The notes under the pieces: model-generated
Told to the model about the DNA's origin: nothing
Seen by the model: only the letters and a program-made list of their open reading frames with translations
The model's database searches: none
Source: an uncultured Dehalococcoidia bacterium
GTDB taxonomy: Bacteria > Chloroflexota > Dehalococcoidia > Lucifugimonadales > UBA3495
Reading direction: 5' to 3'
Length of the DNA stretch: 64,000 bases
Assembly (NCBI GenBank): GCA_958296445.1
Contig: OY282565.1
Coordinates: 1,281,936 to 1,345,935, forward strand
In this document: positions 1 to 8,681 of the stretch, one piece after another
Layout of the letters: each line of letters begins with the position of its first letter
How positions within the stretch are numbered: position 1 is the stretch's first letter
Translations under genes and position numbers: made by a program

Positions 1-413
1 GCCGACGCCGCCAGCGTCTCCGAACCGGACGTCGCCAGCGTCCGCCGCATAATCCAGGCAAAACCCCCCACGATTCGGGGTATGATGCCCAAGTGATAGA
101 GAACCGCCGTAAGCGATGATACGAAAATTATGGTGGGCAGCACCCGGAAAGCTATGAAGTGATGGGAGTTTTCCTCTCCGAAAACGAAGCCGCTGCCTGC
201 GTCGGTAAAGGCCAGAATCGCGGCGAAAAAGTCGCCGATGCCCTGAAATATGCTAACCCCTACCGACGTTTTCAGGATGAACAGGGCCAGCGCGAATTGC
301 AGTAACAGCCCGCCCCCGACGATGCGAAAGTTGATTTTCCGGTTGCGGTCGCCAATCAGCCAGGCCAGCCCCATAATGACCGCCAACCCCAGCAGAGCAA
401 TCCAGCGTTCCAA
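1..413 (-). CDS. NupC-type concentrative nucleoside transporter, N-terminal part (cut by window edge)
   Basis: The first 137 codons of a membrane protein run off the left edge. They read as a start ERWIALLGLAV, then a hydrophobic helix, a second helix GGGLLLQFALALFILKT, then FTDAGSGFVFGEE, FRVLPTIIFVSSLTAVLYHLGI and a tail with RRTLATSGSETLAA. These blocks (FTDAG..FVFG, LPTIIF, YHLGI, TSG.E.L.A) are the hallmarks of CNT/NupC proton- or sodium-driven nucleoside symporters in the inner membrane. I chose the TTG start at 413 because AGGGAGG lies five bases upstream and the first helix follows at once. The family is usually about 400 residues, so about two thirds is outside the window. The substrate is not determinable here. 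Confidence 0.85.
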   Translation of the reverse strand, partial: MERWIALLGLAVIMGLAWLIGDRNRKINFRIVGGGLLLQFALALFILKTSVGVSIFQGIGDFFAAILAFTDAGSGFVFGEENSHHFIAFRVLPTIIFVSSLTAVLYHLGIIPRIVGGFAWIMRRTLATSGSETLAAS

Positions 414-481
414 AGGCGCCTCCCTGTGCCTCCATTTCCGGCAATGCTCCGATTCTATCCCGCCGGGCTGCCGGGCTGCCG

Positions 482-1294
482 CTAATCCGGCGGCGTTTCT
501 TCCCCGATTTCCCGCCCGCAGTGGGGGCAGGTTCTGATCGCGGGGCTTTGGCGCTGGTTCACCTGCTCCATAAAGCCGGAACCCAGGATGCCGGCCGGCA
601 AGGCGAAAATTCCGATGCCCAGCAAGGCAATCACCCCGGCCAGTATCCGCCCCAGCGGGGTGACGGGCGACACGTCGCCGTAGCCGACGGTGGTGACCGT
701 GATGATTCCCCACCACATCGCCGCCGGAATGCTGGAAAAGTTGTCCGGCTGCGCCGATTCTTCGACGAAATACATCAGCGACGAGGACAGCACCAGCAGC
801 GTCCCCACTACCGACACCACGGCCAGAAGTTCGTTTTTTCGCGACACGATGGCGAAAACCAAAGCCCGCATCCCCGGCGAGTAGCGGGCCAGCCGCGCCA
901 TCCGGCTAACCAGCCGCAAGGCCCGGAGGACGCCCAAGCCCCCGCCGCCAGCCGCCAGCAACAGAATAATGAAATACGACAGCACCGCCGCCGCATCGGC
1001 CACCATCAGCGGCTGGAGCATATAGCGCAGCCGCCCTCTGACCGGATGGGCAAACCGGGGTTCGGTGGTGCAGGCCCACAGCCGCGCCAAGTACTCAACG
1101 GCGAATATGCTGAAAGACACCGTTTCAAAATAGAGGAAAAAATTGGGCGCGGCGGCGTGAATTTTCTCATCAGTGCTGATAACCAGGGCCGTCACGTTGC
1201 TGATAATCAGCAGCATCAGCGCCATATCCACCGCCCGGCTCACCCAGTCGCCGCTTTCCCCAATCTCCAGAATTTCGTAAATCCTTCGTTTCAT
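482..1294 (-). CDS. Voltage-gated-type potassium channel, six-helix
   Basis: A 270-residue ion channel of the Kv superfamily. Helices S1-S3 lie in roughly residues 20-120. An S4-like segment with spaced arginines (RALRLVSRMARLARY) is near 125-140. A pore helix is followed by the selectivity filter TTVGYGD near residue 200 and a final helix. After the pore comes a short tail with CPHCGRE, half of a zinc-ribbon, which could bind metal only in a multimer. Length and layout match bacterial KvAP-like channels. It lies 68 bases upstream, in the same direction, of the nucleoside transporter but no functional link is evident. Regulation is unknown. Confidence 0.9.
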   Translation of the reverse strand: MKRRIYEILEIGESGDWVSRAVDMALMLLIISNVTALVISTDEKIHAAAPNFFLYFETVSFSIFAVEYLARLWACTTEPRFAHPVRGRLRYMLQPLMVADAAAVLSYFIILLLAAGGGGLGVLRALRLVSRMARLARYSPGMRALVFAIVSRKNELLAVVSVVGTLLVLSSSLMYFVEESAQPDNFSSIPAAMWWGIITVTTVGYGDVSPVTPLGRILAGVIALLGIGIFALPAGILGSGFMEQVNQRQSPAIRTCPHCGREIGEETPPD

Positions 1295-1477
1295 CTCCGC
1301 CCGCCTCGTTCCGTCCGTTTCCCCCTGCCTTTACCCTTGGCCGCCCGCCGCGCCCACATTTTGCTGACATTTGCTTGGCGAATTTATCCGTTGGGCTATG
1401 CTATCATTTATACAGTAGTACGAAATCCGTACAAGCAAAGGCAATTTGGGCGGTATTTTCAGGGGCGGGGTATTTCA

Positions 1478-2467
1478 ATGAACGCTGCGGCTTCCTCCTC
1501 CAACGCCATAGAAACCCAAGGGCTGGTGCGCCGGTTCGGTTCAGTGCAGGCCGTAGACGGCATTGACCTGACCGTGCGGCAGGGCGAAATCTACGGGTTC
1601 CTAGGCCCCAACGGCGCGGGCAAAACCACTGTCATTCGGATGCTGGTCACCCTGCTGCTCCCCACCAGCGGGCGCATCACGGTGGCCGGGTACGACGTAA
1701 TGCGCCAGCCCGACCAAGTTCGCAGCCGAATCGGTGTCGCCCTCCAAGAGGCCGCGCTGGACAACAAACAGACCGGCCGGGAGCTGCTGCGGCTTCAAGG
1801 CCGGCTCTACGGCCTGAATCGGCGCGAAATAGACCGGCGAATCAAGGAGCTGTCGAGCCTAGTGGACATCGGCGAGGCTATGGATCGGTTTATCGGCACC
1901 TACTCCGGCGGGATGAAGCGCCGCCTCGACCTAGCCGCCGCCCTGATTCACCGGCCCGACGTTCTGTTTCTTGACGAGCCCACCACTGGCCTCGACCCCA
2001 TAAGCCGCTCCCGCATCTGGGATGAGGTGCGCGAAATAAACGACAGCTTGGGCGTTACCATTTTCCTGACCACCCAATACCTTGAGGAAGCCGACGCTCT
2101 GGCCGGGCGCGTCGGAATTATTGACCGCGGGCGTCTGGCCCTCCAAGGATCCCCGTCCGACCTGAAACGCGCCCGCGGCGCAGACCTCATCGTGGCCCGG
2201 CTGGACGGCGACGTTTCTCTGGCCGCCGAGTCCCTGGCCGACATCCCCTCGGTGTCGGCGGTGGAAACCCACGGCAACGAAATCACCATCAGCGTCAGTA
2301 ACGGCGCATCCCTCATCAGCGCCGTGGCCCTCAAGCTGAACGAGCAGGGCATTGCGGTGCAAGAGCTAACCCTGCGCACCCCAACCCTGGACGACGTTTT
2401 TCTGCAAGTGACCGGCGCCCGCTTCCAAAGCGACGGCGCAGAATCGGCCTCGCCCGCCGCCGGATAA
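1478..2467 (+). CDS. ABC transporter ATP-binding protein, DrrA-like
   Basis: A 329-residue ABC ATPase. Walker A is GPNGAGKTT (about residue 48), the signature is YSGGMKRRLDLAAAL, and Walker B is DVLFLDEPTTGLDP. The C-terminal extension after the nucleotide-binding fold (residues about 225-329, ending TLDDVFLQVTG) is typical of the DrrA/daunorubicin-resistance exporter group. An open frame continues upstream to 521 but overlaps the potassium channel on the other strand and has no family similarity. I place the start at ATG 1478, preceded by the purine-rich AGGGGCGGGG. The permease at 2615 follows, so the two probably form an exporter for a lipid-soluble compound or for lipids. Confidence 0.9.
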   Translation: MNAAASSSNAIETQGLVRRFGSVQAVDGIDLTVRQGEIYGFLGPNGAGKTTVIRMLVTLLLPTSGRITVAGYDVMRQPDQVRSRIGVALQEAALDNKQTGRELLRLQGRLYGLNRREIDRRIKELSSLVDIGEAMDRFIGTYSGGMKRRLDLAAALIHRPDVLFLDEPTTGLDPISRSRIWDEVREINDSLGVTIFLTTQYLEEADALAGRVGIIDRGRLALQGSPSDLKRARGADLIVARLDGDVSLAAESLADIPSVSAVETHGNEITISVSNGASLISAVALKLNEQGIAVQELTLRTPTLDDVFLQVTGARFQSDGAESASPAAG

Positions 2468-2517
2468 ACCCTTCGCCCGTCATTCCCGCATCGCCCGTCA
2501 TCCCCGTTTTGCCCGTC

Positions 2518-2537
2518 ATTCCCGCGAAAGCGGGAAT
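2518..2537. repeat. Dispersed hairpin repeat, ATTCCCGC family
   Basis: A perfect 8-base inverted repeat ATTCCCGC-GAAA-GCGGGAAT, preceded by degenerate partial copies of CCCGTCATTCCC from 2487. The same hairpin occurs at 18855 and 32599. It lies between the ABC ATPase and its permease and may fold in the mRNA. No function is claimed. Confidence 0.8.
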
Positions 2538-2614
2538 CCAACCGCCCGTCCGCCGCCTAGTAAAACCCGCCGAAAAAAATAACCCCGGCACACCGGAATA
2601 ATCAGGAGAATTTA

Positions 2615-3415
2615 ATGGCTGTGGCTACCCCAGAGCAATTGGTTCAGGGCCGTAAGGCCGGTTTCCCCCGCGACCTCGTATCGGTTTCGCAACGGGCGGT
2701 GCGCTCGGCGATCCGCGACCCGGAAATTACCATTCCCGCCTTGTTCATTCCGGTCTTTATGTACCTGATGACCGTCGGCGCACTACAGGATTTCGCCGAG
2801 AGCATCCCCGGCCTAGACTATCGCGCCTTCCAGTTGCCGGTGGCCGTGCTGTTTGCCGTTACCGGCGTATCGCGGGCGGCTACCGTGGTGGCCGACATCC
2901 AGAGCGGCTACTTCGACCGGTTGGTAATGACGCCGGTCAACCGCCTGGCATTGCTCTTGGGACTGATGGTTGCCGATTTCGCCCTAGTAGTGGCGCTCAC
3001 CATCCCGGTGATAATTATGGGCTTCATCGCCGGAGTATCCTTCGAGACCGGCATATTGGGCATACTGCTCTTTATGCTTATGGCCGGACTGTGGGGCCTG
3101 ATATTCACCGGCTTTCCCTACGCCATCGCCTTCAAGACGGGCAACGCCGCGGCGGTAAACATCAGCTTCCTGCTTTTCTTCCCTCTCCTGTTTATGACCA
3201 CGCTGTTCGTGCCGCAGGAGGCTATGACCGGCTGGCTGTCCGCCGCCGCCGACTACAACCCGGTGACCTACGTGCTGGCCGCCCTGCGTTCGCTGATATA
3301 CGGCGGCTGGGACGCCCAGGCAATGCTAAATGGTATAATCGCCATAGCCGCCGTAGGCGTCCTCAGCATCGGCATGGCCCTAGCCGCCCTCAAGGGCCGG
3401 GCCTCCAGAAAGTAG
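2615..3415 (+). CDS. ABC-2 type transporter permease, DrrB-like
   Basis: A 266-residue membrane protein with about six hydrophobic segments. It carries the ABC-2 permease pattern: an N-terminal cytoplasmic stretch, a first helix near 40-60 (ITIPALFIPVFMYLMTVGAL), and the conserved middle segment VVADIQSGYFDRLVMTPVNR, which is the DrrB-type coupling region. The ATG at 2615 has a good ribosome site (CAGGAG seven bases upstream). It follows the ATPase by 147 bases that hold a hairpin repeat. Together they should form a dimeric exporter, two ATPases with two permeases, in the cytoplasmic membrane. The cargo cannot be told from sequence. Confidence 0.9.
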   Translation: MAVATPEQLVQGRKAGFPRDLVSVSQRAVRSAIRDPEITIPALFIPVFMYLMTVGALQDFAESIPGLDYRAFQLPVAVLFAVTGVSRAATVVADIQSGYFDRLVMTPVNRLALLLGLMVADFALVVALTIPVIIMGFIAGVSFETGILGILLFMLMAGLWGLIFTGFPYAIAFKTGNAAAVNISFLLFFPLLFMTTLFVPQEAMTGWLSAAADYNPVTYVLAALRSLIYGGWDAQAMLNGIIAIAAVGVLSIGMALAALKGRASRK

Positions 3416-3439
3416 CGCAGTCAACGCAAGTAAAGGCAG

Positions 3440-4579
3440 GTGTCCGGCGTGTACACCTCATTCACCATCGAAAATTTCCGCTGCTTCGAGCAACTGACCG
3501 TCGAGCCGCTGGCCCGCGTCAACCTGATCTGCGGCGAAAACAACAGCGGCAAGACCGCCCTGCTGGAGGCCCTGTGGCTACACTCCGGCCCCAACTCGCC
3601 GGATTTGGGCCTGCGCCTCAACAACTTTCGCGGCATCGCCGGGCCGGACCCCAACCGGCTGCTCCATGACCTGTTCCGCGATTTCGACCCGCAACGAACC
3701 GTTGCGATGACGGCTGAGGGTGATTGGAGCGGTCGTCCGCGCACCCTTAAAATCAAGTCTTTGCCAAGAAACGCTGAGGTATTTGTGCCTCAAACGCCCG
3801 AAGAACAATCGCTGATTGGCGGAATGCCGCGAGAGACGAACGTATCGGCGGTTTCCGATACTGAAATTGTGTTGGACTACATTGATGAGTATGAACAAAA
3901 ATTCGTTTCAACCGGAAGATGGGAAGTTTCAGAACCCTTGATGCCAGAAGGGAAGCCGCCTGTGCCATTCACTCTCTCGAGTCAGGGGATGGCTATGAAC
4001 CTGGCTAATATGCCGGCCCGCCCTTTGTCTGCCTTTTTGAGCGCGCGTCACCGGAATCGCCCGGAGGAAGATGTAGCGATATTCGGAAATGCGGTGCTGG
4101 ATGGACTGTCGGAAAGTATTATTGACTGCCTGAAAGCAGTTGATCCCAGAATCGAACGGTTGACCACCATAGCGGTCCCTCCAACCCCAATGATATACGC
4201 CGATGTAGGGCTAGGCCGCCCGGTGCCGATGGGCTTCTTGGGCGACGGAGTAGGGAGGTTGTTGTCAATGGCGCTGGCTTTCCAGAACGCCAGCAACGGA
4301 ATGATACTCATTGACGAGGTGGAAAACGGCCTGCACCATAACGCGCTTCAAGGAGTATGGGAAAACCTTAACCGCCTGTCCCGGCGTTTCAACGTACAAG
4401 TGTTCGCCACCACCCACAGCTACGAGTGCATGGCGGCGGCAAGGGACGCCTTCGCCGCCGCGGAACAGCAGGACTTGCATATCCACCGGCTGAACCGCAG
4501 GGATGCCGGAATCGCCGCTACCACCTACCCCTTCGACGCGCTGGACTTCACCTTGTCCTACGGGGCTGAGCTTCGCTGA
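3440..4579 (+). CDS. AAA ATPase (OLD/AAA15-like), first gene of a two-gene ATPase-TOPRIM module
   Basis: A 379-residue P-loop ATPase of the SMC-like/OLD class. It begins FTIENFRCFEQLTVEPLARV, then Walker A CGENNSGKTALLEAL at about residue 32. Far downstream are Walker B GMILIDEVENGLHH (about residue 290) and the switch-histidine segment VFATTHSYECM. Unlike classical OLD proteins there is no TOPRIM nuclease domain at the C-terminus; the next gene supplies one. The start is GTG 3440 or GTG 3449; AGGCAGG fits the second slightly better. Its stop overlaps the next start (TGATG), indicating translational coupling. Known relatives with this split design act in phage defence (AriA of PARIS), but defence is inference here. 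The middle part is less GC-rich than its neighbours. Confidence 0.85.
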   Translation: MSGVYTSFTIENFRCFEQLTVEPLARVNLICGENNSGKTALLEALWLHSGPNSPDLGLRLNNFRGIAGPDPNRLLHDLFRDFDPQRTVAMTAEGDWSGRPRTLKIKSLPRNAEVFVPQTPEEQSLIGGMPRETNVSAVSDTEIVLDYIDEYEQKFVSTGRWEVSEPLMPEGKPPVPFTLSSQGMAMNLANMPARPLSAFLSARHRNRPEEDVAIFGNAVLDGLSESIIDCLKAVDPRIERLTTIAVPPTPMIYADVGLGRPVPMGFLGDGVGRLLSMALAFQNASNGMILIDEVENGLHHNALQGVWENLNRLSRRFNVQVFATTHSYECMAAARDAFAAAEQQDLHIHRLNRRDAGIAATTYPFDALDFTLSYGAELR

Positions 4580-5217
4580 TGGTCAGCCGCGGGCGGTATC
4601 AGTTCAGCGACGTGCAGCGCGATTCGCTTCTGCTGGTGGAGGGAATTGACGATGCCCGATTCTTGGATGCGTTTCTGCGCTCCATCAAAAAGCTGGACGT
4701 CCAAATCGCTACTGTTGGGGGAACACCCAACTTCGGCCCATTCCTGTCAGGAATACTCACGAGGGCTTCTAACTTTCCACGATTAAAGAAGCTGGCCCTC
4801 GTTAGAGATGCGGACACCGATGCCCAAGCGGCGTTTCAAAGCATATACGCCCTTCTGAATCGGGCTGGTCTACCCGCACCGGCGCAATCGTGGGGGACAG
4901 CCCATCAGGACGAGCTGGCGGTATCGGTAGCTATTCTGCCTGACGGGAAATCGCCCGGAAACCTGGAGGACTTATGCCTCTGGTCAATTGAAGGTAGTCA
5001 CGAAGGTATGAAAGCCTTGAAGTGCGTAGACGGATACTTATTCTGTCGAAACCCAGCCAGTGTGCCTAAGAGCAAGCGCAGCAAGGCTAGACTGCATTCC
5101 TATCTAGCTGTCGCCGACGAACCCGGCCGCCGGTTGGGAGAAGCGGCGGACGCCAAAGTTTGGGATTGGAACTCCCCCGTGTTACAGCCCCTGGCCCAAT
5201 TCCTGCGCCAACTGTAG
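4579..5217 (+). CDS. DUF3226 / TOPRIM-fold protein, partner of the AAA ATPase
   Basis: A 212-residue protein. The TOPRIM signature is visible: the glutamate block LLLVEGIDDARFLDAFL near residue 18, and the acidic DxD block LALVRDADTDAQ near residue 75. A later acidic segment (TAHQDELAVSVAILPDG, NLEDLCLW) completes the DUF3226 pattern. TOPRIM domains cut or rearrange nucleic acid phosphodiesters with magnesium. The gene starts inside the stop of the upstream ATPase, so the two are made together and probably form one complex in which the ATPase gates the TOPRIM protein. This is the same logic as AriA plus AriB (DUF4435) in PARIS and as the fused OLD nucleases. The activity itself is not shown. 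Confidence 0.8.
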   Translation: MVSRGRYQFSDVQRDSLLLVEGIDDARFLDAFLRSIKKLDVQIATVGGTPNFGPFLSGILTRASNFPRLKKLALVRDADTDAQAAFQSIYALLNRAGLPAPAQSWGTAHQDELAVSVAILPDGKSPGNLEDLCLWSIEGSHEGMKALKCVDGYLFCRNPASVPKSKRSKARLHSYLAVADEPGRRLGEAADAKVWDWNSPVLQPLAQFLRQL

Positions 5218-8200
5218 CTATGGCCCTGCCGCCGCGCCCAGGCGCTCCAATGCCAGGGCCTCGGCCTCGGCGGTTAGCGGCGCCAAGTTAGAGAGCGGCA
5301 TCTCCAGGGCGGGGTGGGGGCGTGGGAACAGGAATATCACTTCCTTGACCGCCTTGCCGGTGGCTTGTTGCAGGGCCAGGGCGTAGGCCGCGCCCTGCAT
5401 CCGGTAGCGGTCGGACAGGGTTTCCCATTCTTCGCGCACTGCGTCGGTTTTGTAATCCACCACCACCAGTTGGCCGTCTTCCTCAAACAGCAGGTCTATG
5501 AAGCCTTGAAGGGAGCCGCCGCCGACCGGGACGGCGGCGGGAAATTCCCGCCAGTAGCGGCCGCTGCCGATGGCCCGGCGCACCGCTGGGGTTTCAATAA
5601 CCCGACGGGCCAGTTGGGCCACTTCCCGGGCCCGGCCGGGTATTCCCTCGGCCACGGCCTGCGCCCGCGCCCAGACTTCGATGTCGCTGCCGGTGTCTAG
5701 GTTGGCCGATTGCAGCACGGCGTGGAGGGCCCGCCCTATCTGGGTTCCGGCGCGTCCCCGGCGCCAGTGTTCGGCGGCGTCCGTTTCCCGCTTATCGTCC
5801 TTATCCTCGTCTACAGACGCAGACGTTTGCTCTGAGCTTGCCAAAGGGCGGCCCAAGGAAGTGGCGGCTACGAAGGACGGGCGGCCCATACTGTCCAGCA
5901 GCTCCGCCCGCCGCTCCAGCCACCGCGAGCGGGCTTCGGCGGAGTGGTCAAGAGGTGCGGCGCCGTCCGGGCTGCCATCGGCGGCTGCCGTTTCCGGCGG
6001 TTCGGCGGGCGCGGCTTCCCACAGCTCGGGGTTGTCCCGCAGATACCCCGAAATTATGCCCGCCGCCGTTGTTGTGCCGCCCCTTGCTGAGCGCCGCAGA
6101 CTGAGCGCCAAGTGGTCGCGGGCGCGAGTGGCCGCCACGTACATTAGGCGGACGCGCTCGGCGGCGTCCATCAGCCCCTCCCGCTCCGACAGGCTTTCGT
6201 AACCCGCAGTAGCGAACCGGCTGTCTTTGGGGCCGAGGCCAACTTCAACGCGCCCCCCGCGCCGGTCGAAAAGGGCCGCATCTGTGCGGTTGCCGGGGCG
6301 CGAGTTAAGGCCGGTTAGGATTACCACCGGGAACTCCAGCCCTTTGGCGGCGTGGACGGTCATCACCCGAACCGCCTCTTCGTCTTCCTCGGGAACGGGC
6401 GTTTCGGTGACGCGGGCGTTCTCGTCCATTTGATTGTCCAGCCACTCCAAGAAAGCCCGCAACGAACTTCTGGCGGGTTCGGCGGCCTCGGTGAACTGCC
6501 GCGCCTGCTCCACCATAAAGCGGTAGCGCCGCCACTGTTCCCGCGTTCTTGGATGGCCCAGCGCCGCCTCCATCAGCAGCCGCTCCCGAATAAAGCGGTC
6601 AATCAACGACCCGGCGGAATCCCACACCCGCGCCCGGTGGAACTCACCCAGCACGGCCAGAGCCGCCCCAACCGGATTAGCGCCCTCTACCTCCCCAGTA
6701 GAGGGTTGGGCCGGAAGCGTCCCCCCATCCGGCACATCCAGATAGTTGAAGCTGCCCCCGCTTTCCCGGTGCCGCAGCAGGTCGGCGTCGCTACAGCCAA
6801 AGGCGGGCGAGCGCAGCGCGGCCACCGCGGCCACCTGATTGGAAGGGTCGTCAATGGCCCTAAAGCAGTTCATCAGGTCGCGGATTTCCTGAGTCGCAAA
6901 TATCAGCGATGCGTTTTCCAGCCGGTAGGGAATCCCGGCGTCTTCTAGGGCCGGCTCCAGTTGGCGCAGCCCGGTGCGGGTGGGCATCAGAATACAGATG
7001 TCGGCGTATGTGGCGGGGCGATACCGCTCGATGCCGTCGGCGCCGGTTGCTTGCTGGTCAAGCACCTGCCACGGACTGCTGACGACGTGGCGCAACAGAC
7101 GGGCAATATCCGACGCTTCCTGCTCCCTAACGGCGTCCATCCCGCCCTCGGTTTCCTCATCGGCCAGCGCCCATACCCGCGGGCGGAAGGAATGGCCGGT
7201 AGCGCTTTCCCAGCGATGAACCATAGCTTCATAACCGGCCTGCACGCCGTCTTCGCTCTGGCCCATCCACTGGTCGAAAAGGTGGTTCACCCAATCGGTG
7301 ACCGGCTGTTGCGAGCGGAAATTTTGCGTCAAGCTGACCTTGCGCCCGCCCATCCGTTGCCGCAGCTCGTCCATCTGGGCCACGTCGGCGCGGCGGAAAC
7401 GGTATATTGACTGCTTGGGATCGCCGACTACGAACAGCTTGCCTTTTTTCGGGGCTATATCCTTCCAGTCGCCGGAACGCTGCACCGGGCTTGCGCCGGG
7501 CGGGGCGTCCTCGGCCAAGAACATAGCGATTTCTGCCTGTAGCGGATCAGTGTCCTGCGATTCGTCAATGAGCAGATGAGTGAAACGCCTGCGGAAATGG
7601 TCGCGCACCTCGATGTCGCCGCGCAGCAGTTCGACGGCCCACACCAGCAGGTCGTGAAACTCGGCCCGGCCCTCCGCCCGGCGCTGGGCGGCGTAGTCCA
7701 GGACGAACTTTTGCAGCGCCCGCAGAATCGGTATCAGCGCGGCTTGCCGGAAGGCCCGGATTTCCTCGAAAACCAGTTCTTCCAACTCGCTTAGGGTATC
7801 TTTCAATGCGGCGCAGGCATTTTTGCCGGTGGACGGGTCTTTATCCCAATCCCCTTGTCGCCCCCGCCCGTGTTTCAAGGGCAGGATGCGCTGCGCCATC
7901 CGGCAGCCGTGAGGCGATGCCGGGTCAACCCCGGCCAGCCCCCGTATGGCCTCCAGCTTGCCCTGCACGTGCTGGTACAGCGAATCGTTGCCGCCCAGTC
8001 TGGAAAATTGGCACAGCCGCTCCAGTTCGCCGGTAGCCCCGGCCAATTTACCGATAGCCGCGCCTTGCGGACGGGGCGCGTCCTCGAAAGCGGCCTCCGG
8101 AAAATCGTTGTAGTTGTGATGAAACCCTCTTGCTACGCCCTTAAGCTGCGGCTGCAGCGTCAACCCCAGCGACAGCGCCATCGTCAGGTGCGGAGCGACG

Positions 8201-8679
8201 GCGGAATCTTCTTCCAGCGCGTCATCAATCCAGTCGTCCCAAGCGGCATCAAACTTTAGGGATGCTTCAATGGCGTCGGTGGTCTGGAAAGCCGGGGGCA
8301 GGCCGGCTTCCAGCGGGCGCTCGTGGAGCAGGGCGGATGCGAAAGAGTGGAGCGTCTGGATGGCGGCCTGGTCCAGGTCGGCGACGCCTTGACGGCAGCG
8401 TTGGCGTTCTTCATCGCTACAGGCAGAGCCGTCGCTGGCCGCCTTTTCCAGTTCTTGGCGGATACGGTAGCGCAGTTCGGCGGCGGCGGCTTCGGTAAAA
8501 GTGATGGCGGCGATGCTGCTCAGAGCGGCCCGCCCCGACGCTACCAGATTCACCACCCGGCCCACCAAGCTGGTAGTCTTGCCGGTTCCGGCGCTGGCCT
8601 CGACGAACAGCGTTTCGTCTAGGCTGTCGCTGATGTCGCGCCGGGCTGCGTCGTCTATGGGCGTAAATTGCGCCGCCAT
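5218..8679 (-). CDS. addA: AddA-type helicase-nuclease (UvrD/RecB family)
   Basis: A 1153-residue superfamily 1A helicase with C-terminal nuclease. Helicase motifs are in order: EASAGTGKTTSLV (Walker A), ITFTEAAAAELRYR, LIDESQDTDPLQ (motif II), VGDPKQSIYRFRRADV (III), LTQNFRSQ (IV), VMTVHAAKGLEFP (V) and LMYVAATRARDHL (VI). Near the end GFIDLLFE...LVVVDYKTD gives the PD-(D/E)XK nuclease core. The start is ATG 8679, with GGAGGGGGAG just upstream, two bases after the stop of the AddB-like gene. The pair should process double-strand DNA ends for RecA loading. It also degrades foreign linear DNA. A longer open frame to 8823 exists but lies inside the upstream gene. Confidence 0.88.
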   Translation of the reverse strand: MAAQFTPIDDAARRDISDSLDETLFVEASAGTGKTTSLVGRVVNLVASGRAALSSIAAITFTEAAAAELRYRIRQELEKAASDGSACSDEERQRCRQGVADLDQAAIQTLHSFASALLHERPLEAGLPPAFQTTDAIEASLKFDAAWDDWIDDALEEDSAVAPHLTMALSLGLTLQPQLKGVARGFHHNYNDFPEAAFEDAPRPQGAAIGKLAGATGELERLCQFSRLGGNDSLYQHVQGKLEAIRGLAGVDPASPHGCRMAQRILPLKHGRGRQGDWDKDPSTGKNACAALKDTLSELEELVFEEIRAFRQAALIPILRALQKFVLDYAAQRRAEGRAEFHDLLVWAVELLRGDIEVRDHFRRRFTHLLIDESQDTDPLQAEIAMFLAEDAPPGASPVQRSGDWKDIAPKKGKLFVVGDPKQSIYRFRRADVAQMDELRQRMGGRKVSLTQNFRSQQPVTDWVNHLFDQWMGQSEDGVQAGYEAMVHRWESATGHSFRPRVWALADEETEGGMDAVREQEASDIARLLRHVVSSPWQVLDQQATGADGIERYRPATYADICILMPTRTGLRQLEPALEDAGIPYRLENASLIFATQEIRDLMNCFRAIDDPSNQVAAVAALRSPAFGCSDADLLRHRESGGSFNYLDVPDGGTLPAQPSTGEVEGANPVGAALAVLGEFHRARVWDSAGSLIDRFIRERLLMEAALGHPRTREQWRRYRFMVEQARQFTEAAEPARSSLRAFLEWLDNQMDENARVTETPVPEEDEEAVRVMTVHAAKGLEFPVVILTGLNSRPGNRTDAALFDRRGGRVEVGLGPKDSRFATAGYESLSEREGLMDAAERVRLMYVAATRARDHLALSLRRSARGGTTTAAGIISGYLRDNPELWEAAPAEPPETAAADGSPDGAAPLDHSAEARSRWLERRAELLDSMGRPSFVAATSLGRPLASSEQTSASVDEDKDDKRETDAAEHWRRGRAGTQIGRALHAVLQSANLDTGSDIEVWARAQAVAEGIPGRAREVAQLARRVIETPAVRRAIGSGRYWREFPAAVPVGGGSLQGFIDLLFEEDGQLVVVDYKTDAVREEWETLSDRYRMQGAAYALALQQATGKAVKEVIFLFPRPHPALEMPLSNLAPLTAEAEALALERLGAAAGP

Positions 8680-8681
8680 CG

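Noticed and set aside
521..1477. Long N-terminal extension of the ABC ATPase
   Set aside because: It is antisense to the potassium channel, is Arg/Gln/His-rich without family similarity, and a proper start with purine-rich site exists at 1478.
3440..4579. RecF or an ABC-transport ATPase
   Set aside because: The sequence lacks the RecF C-terminal blocks and the LSGGQ signature; the IDEVENGLHH box and the TOPRIM partner fit the OLD/AAA15 class.
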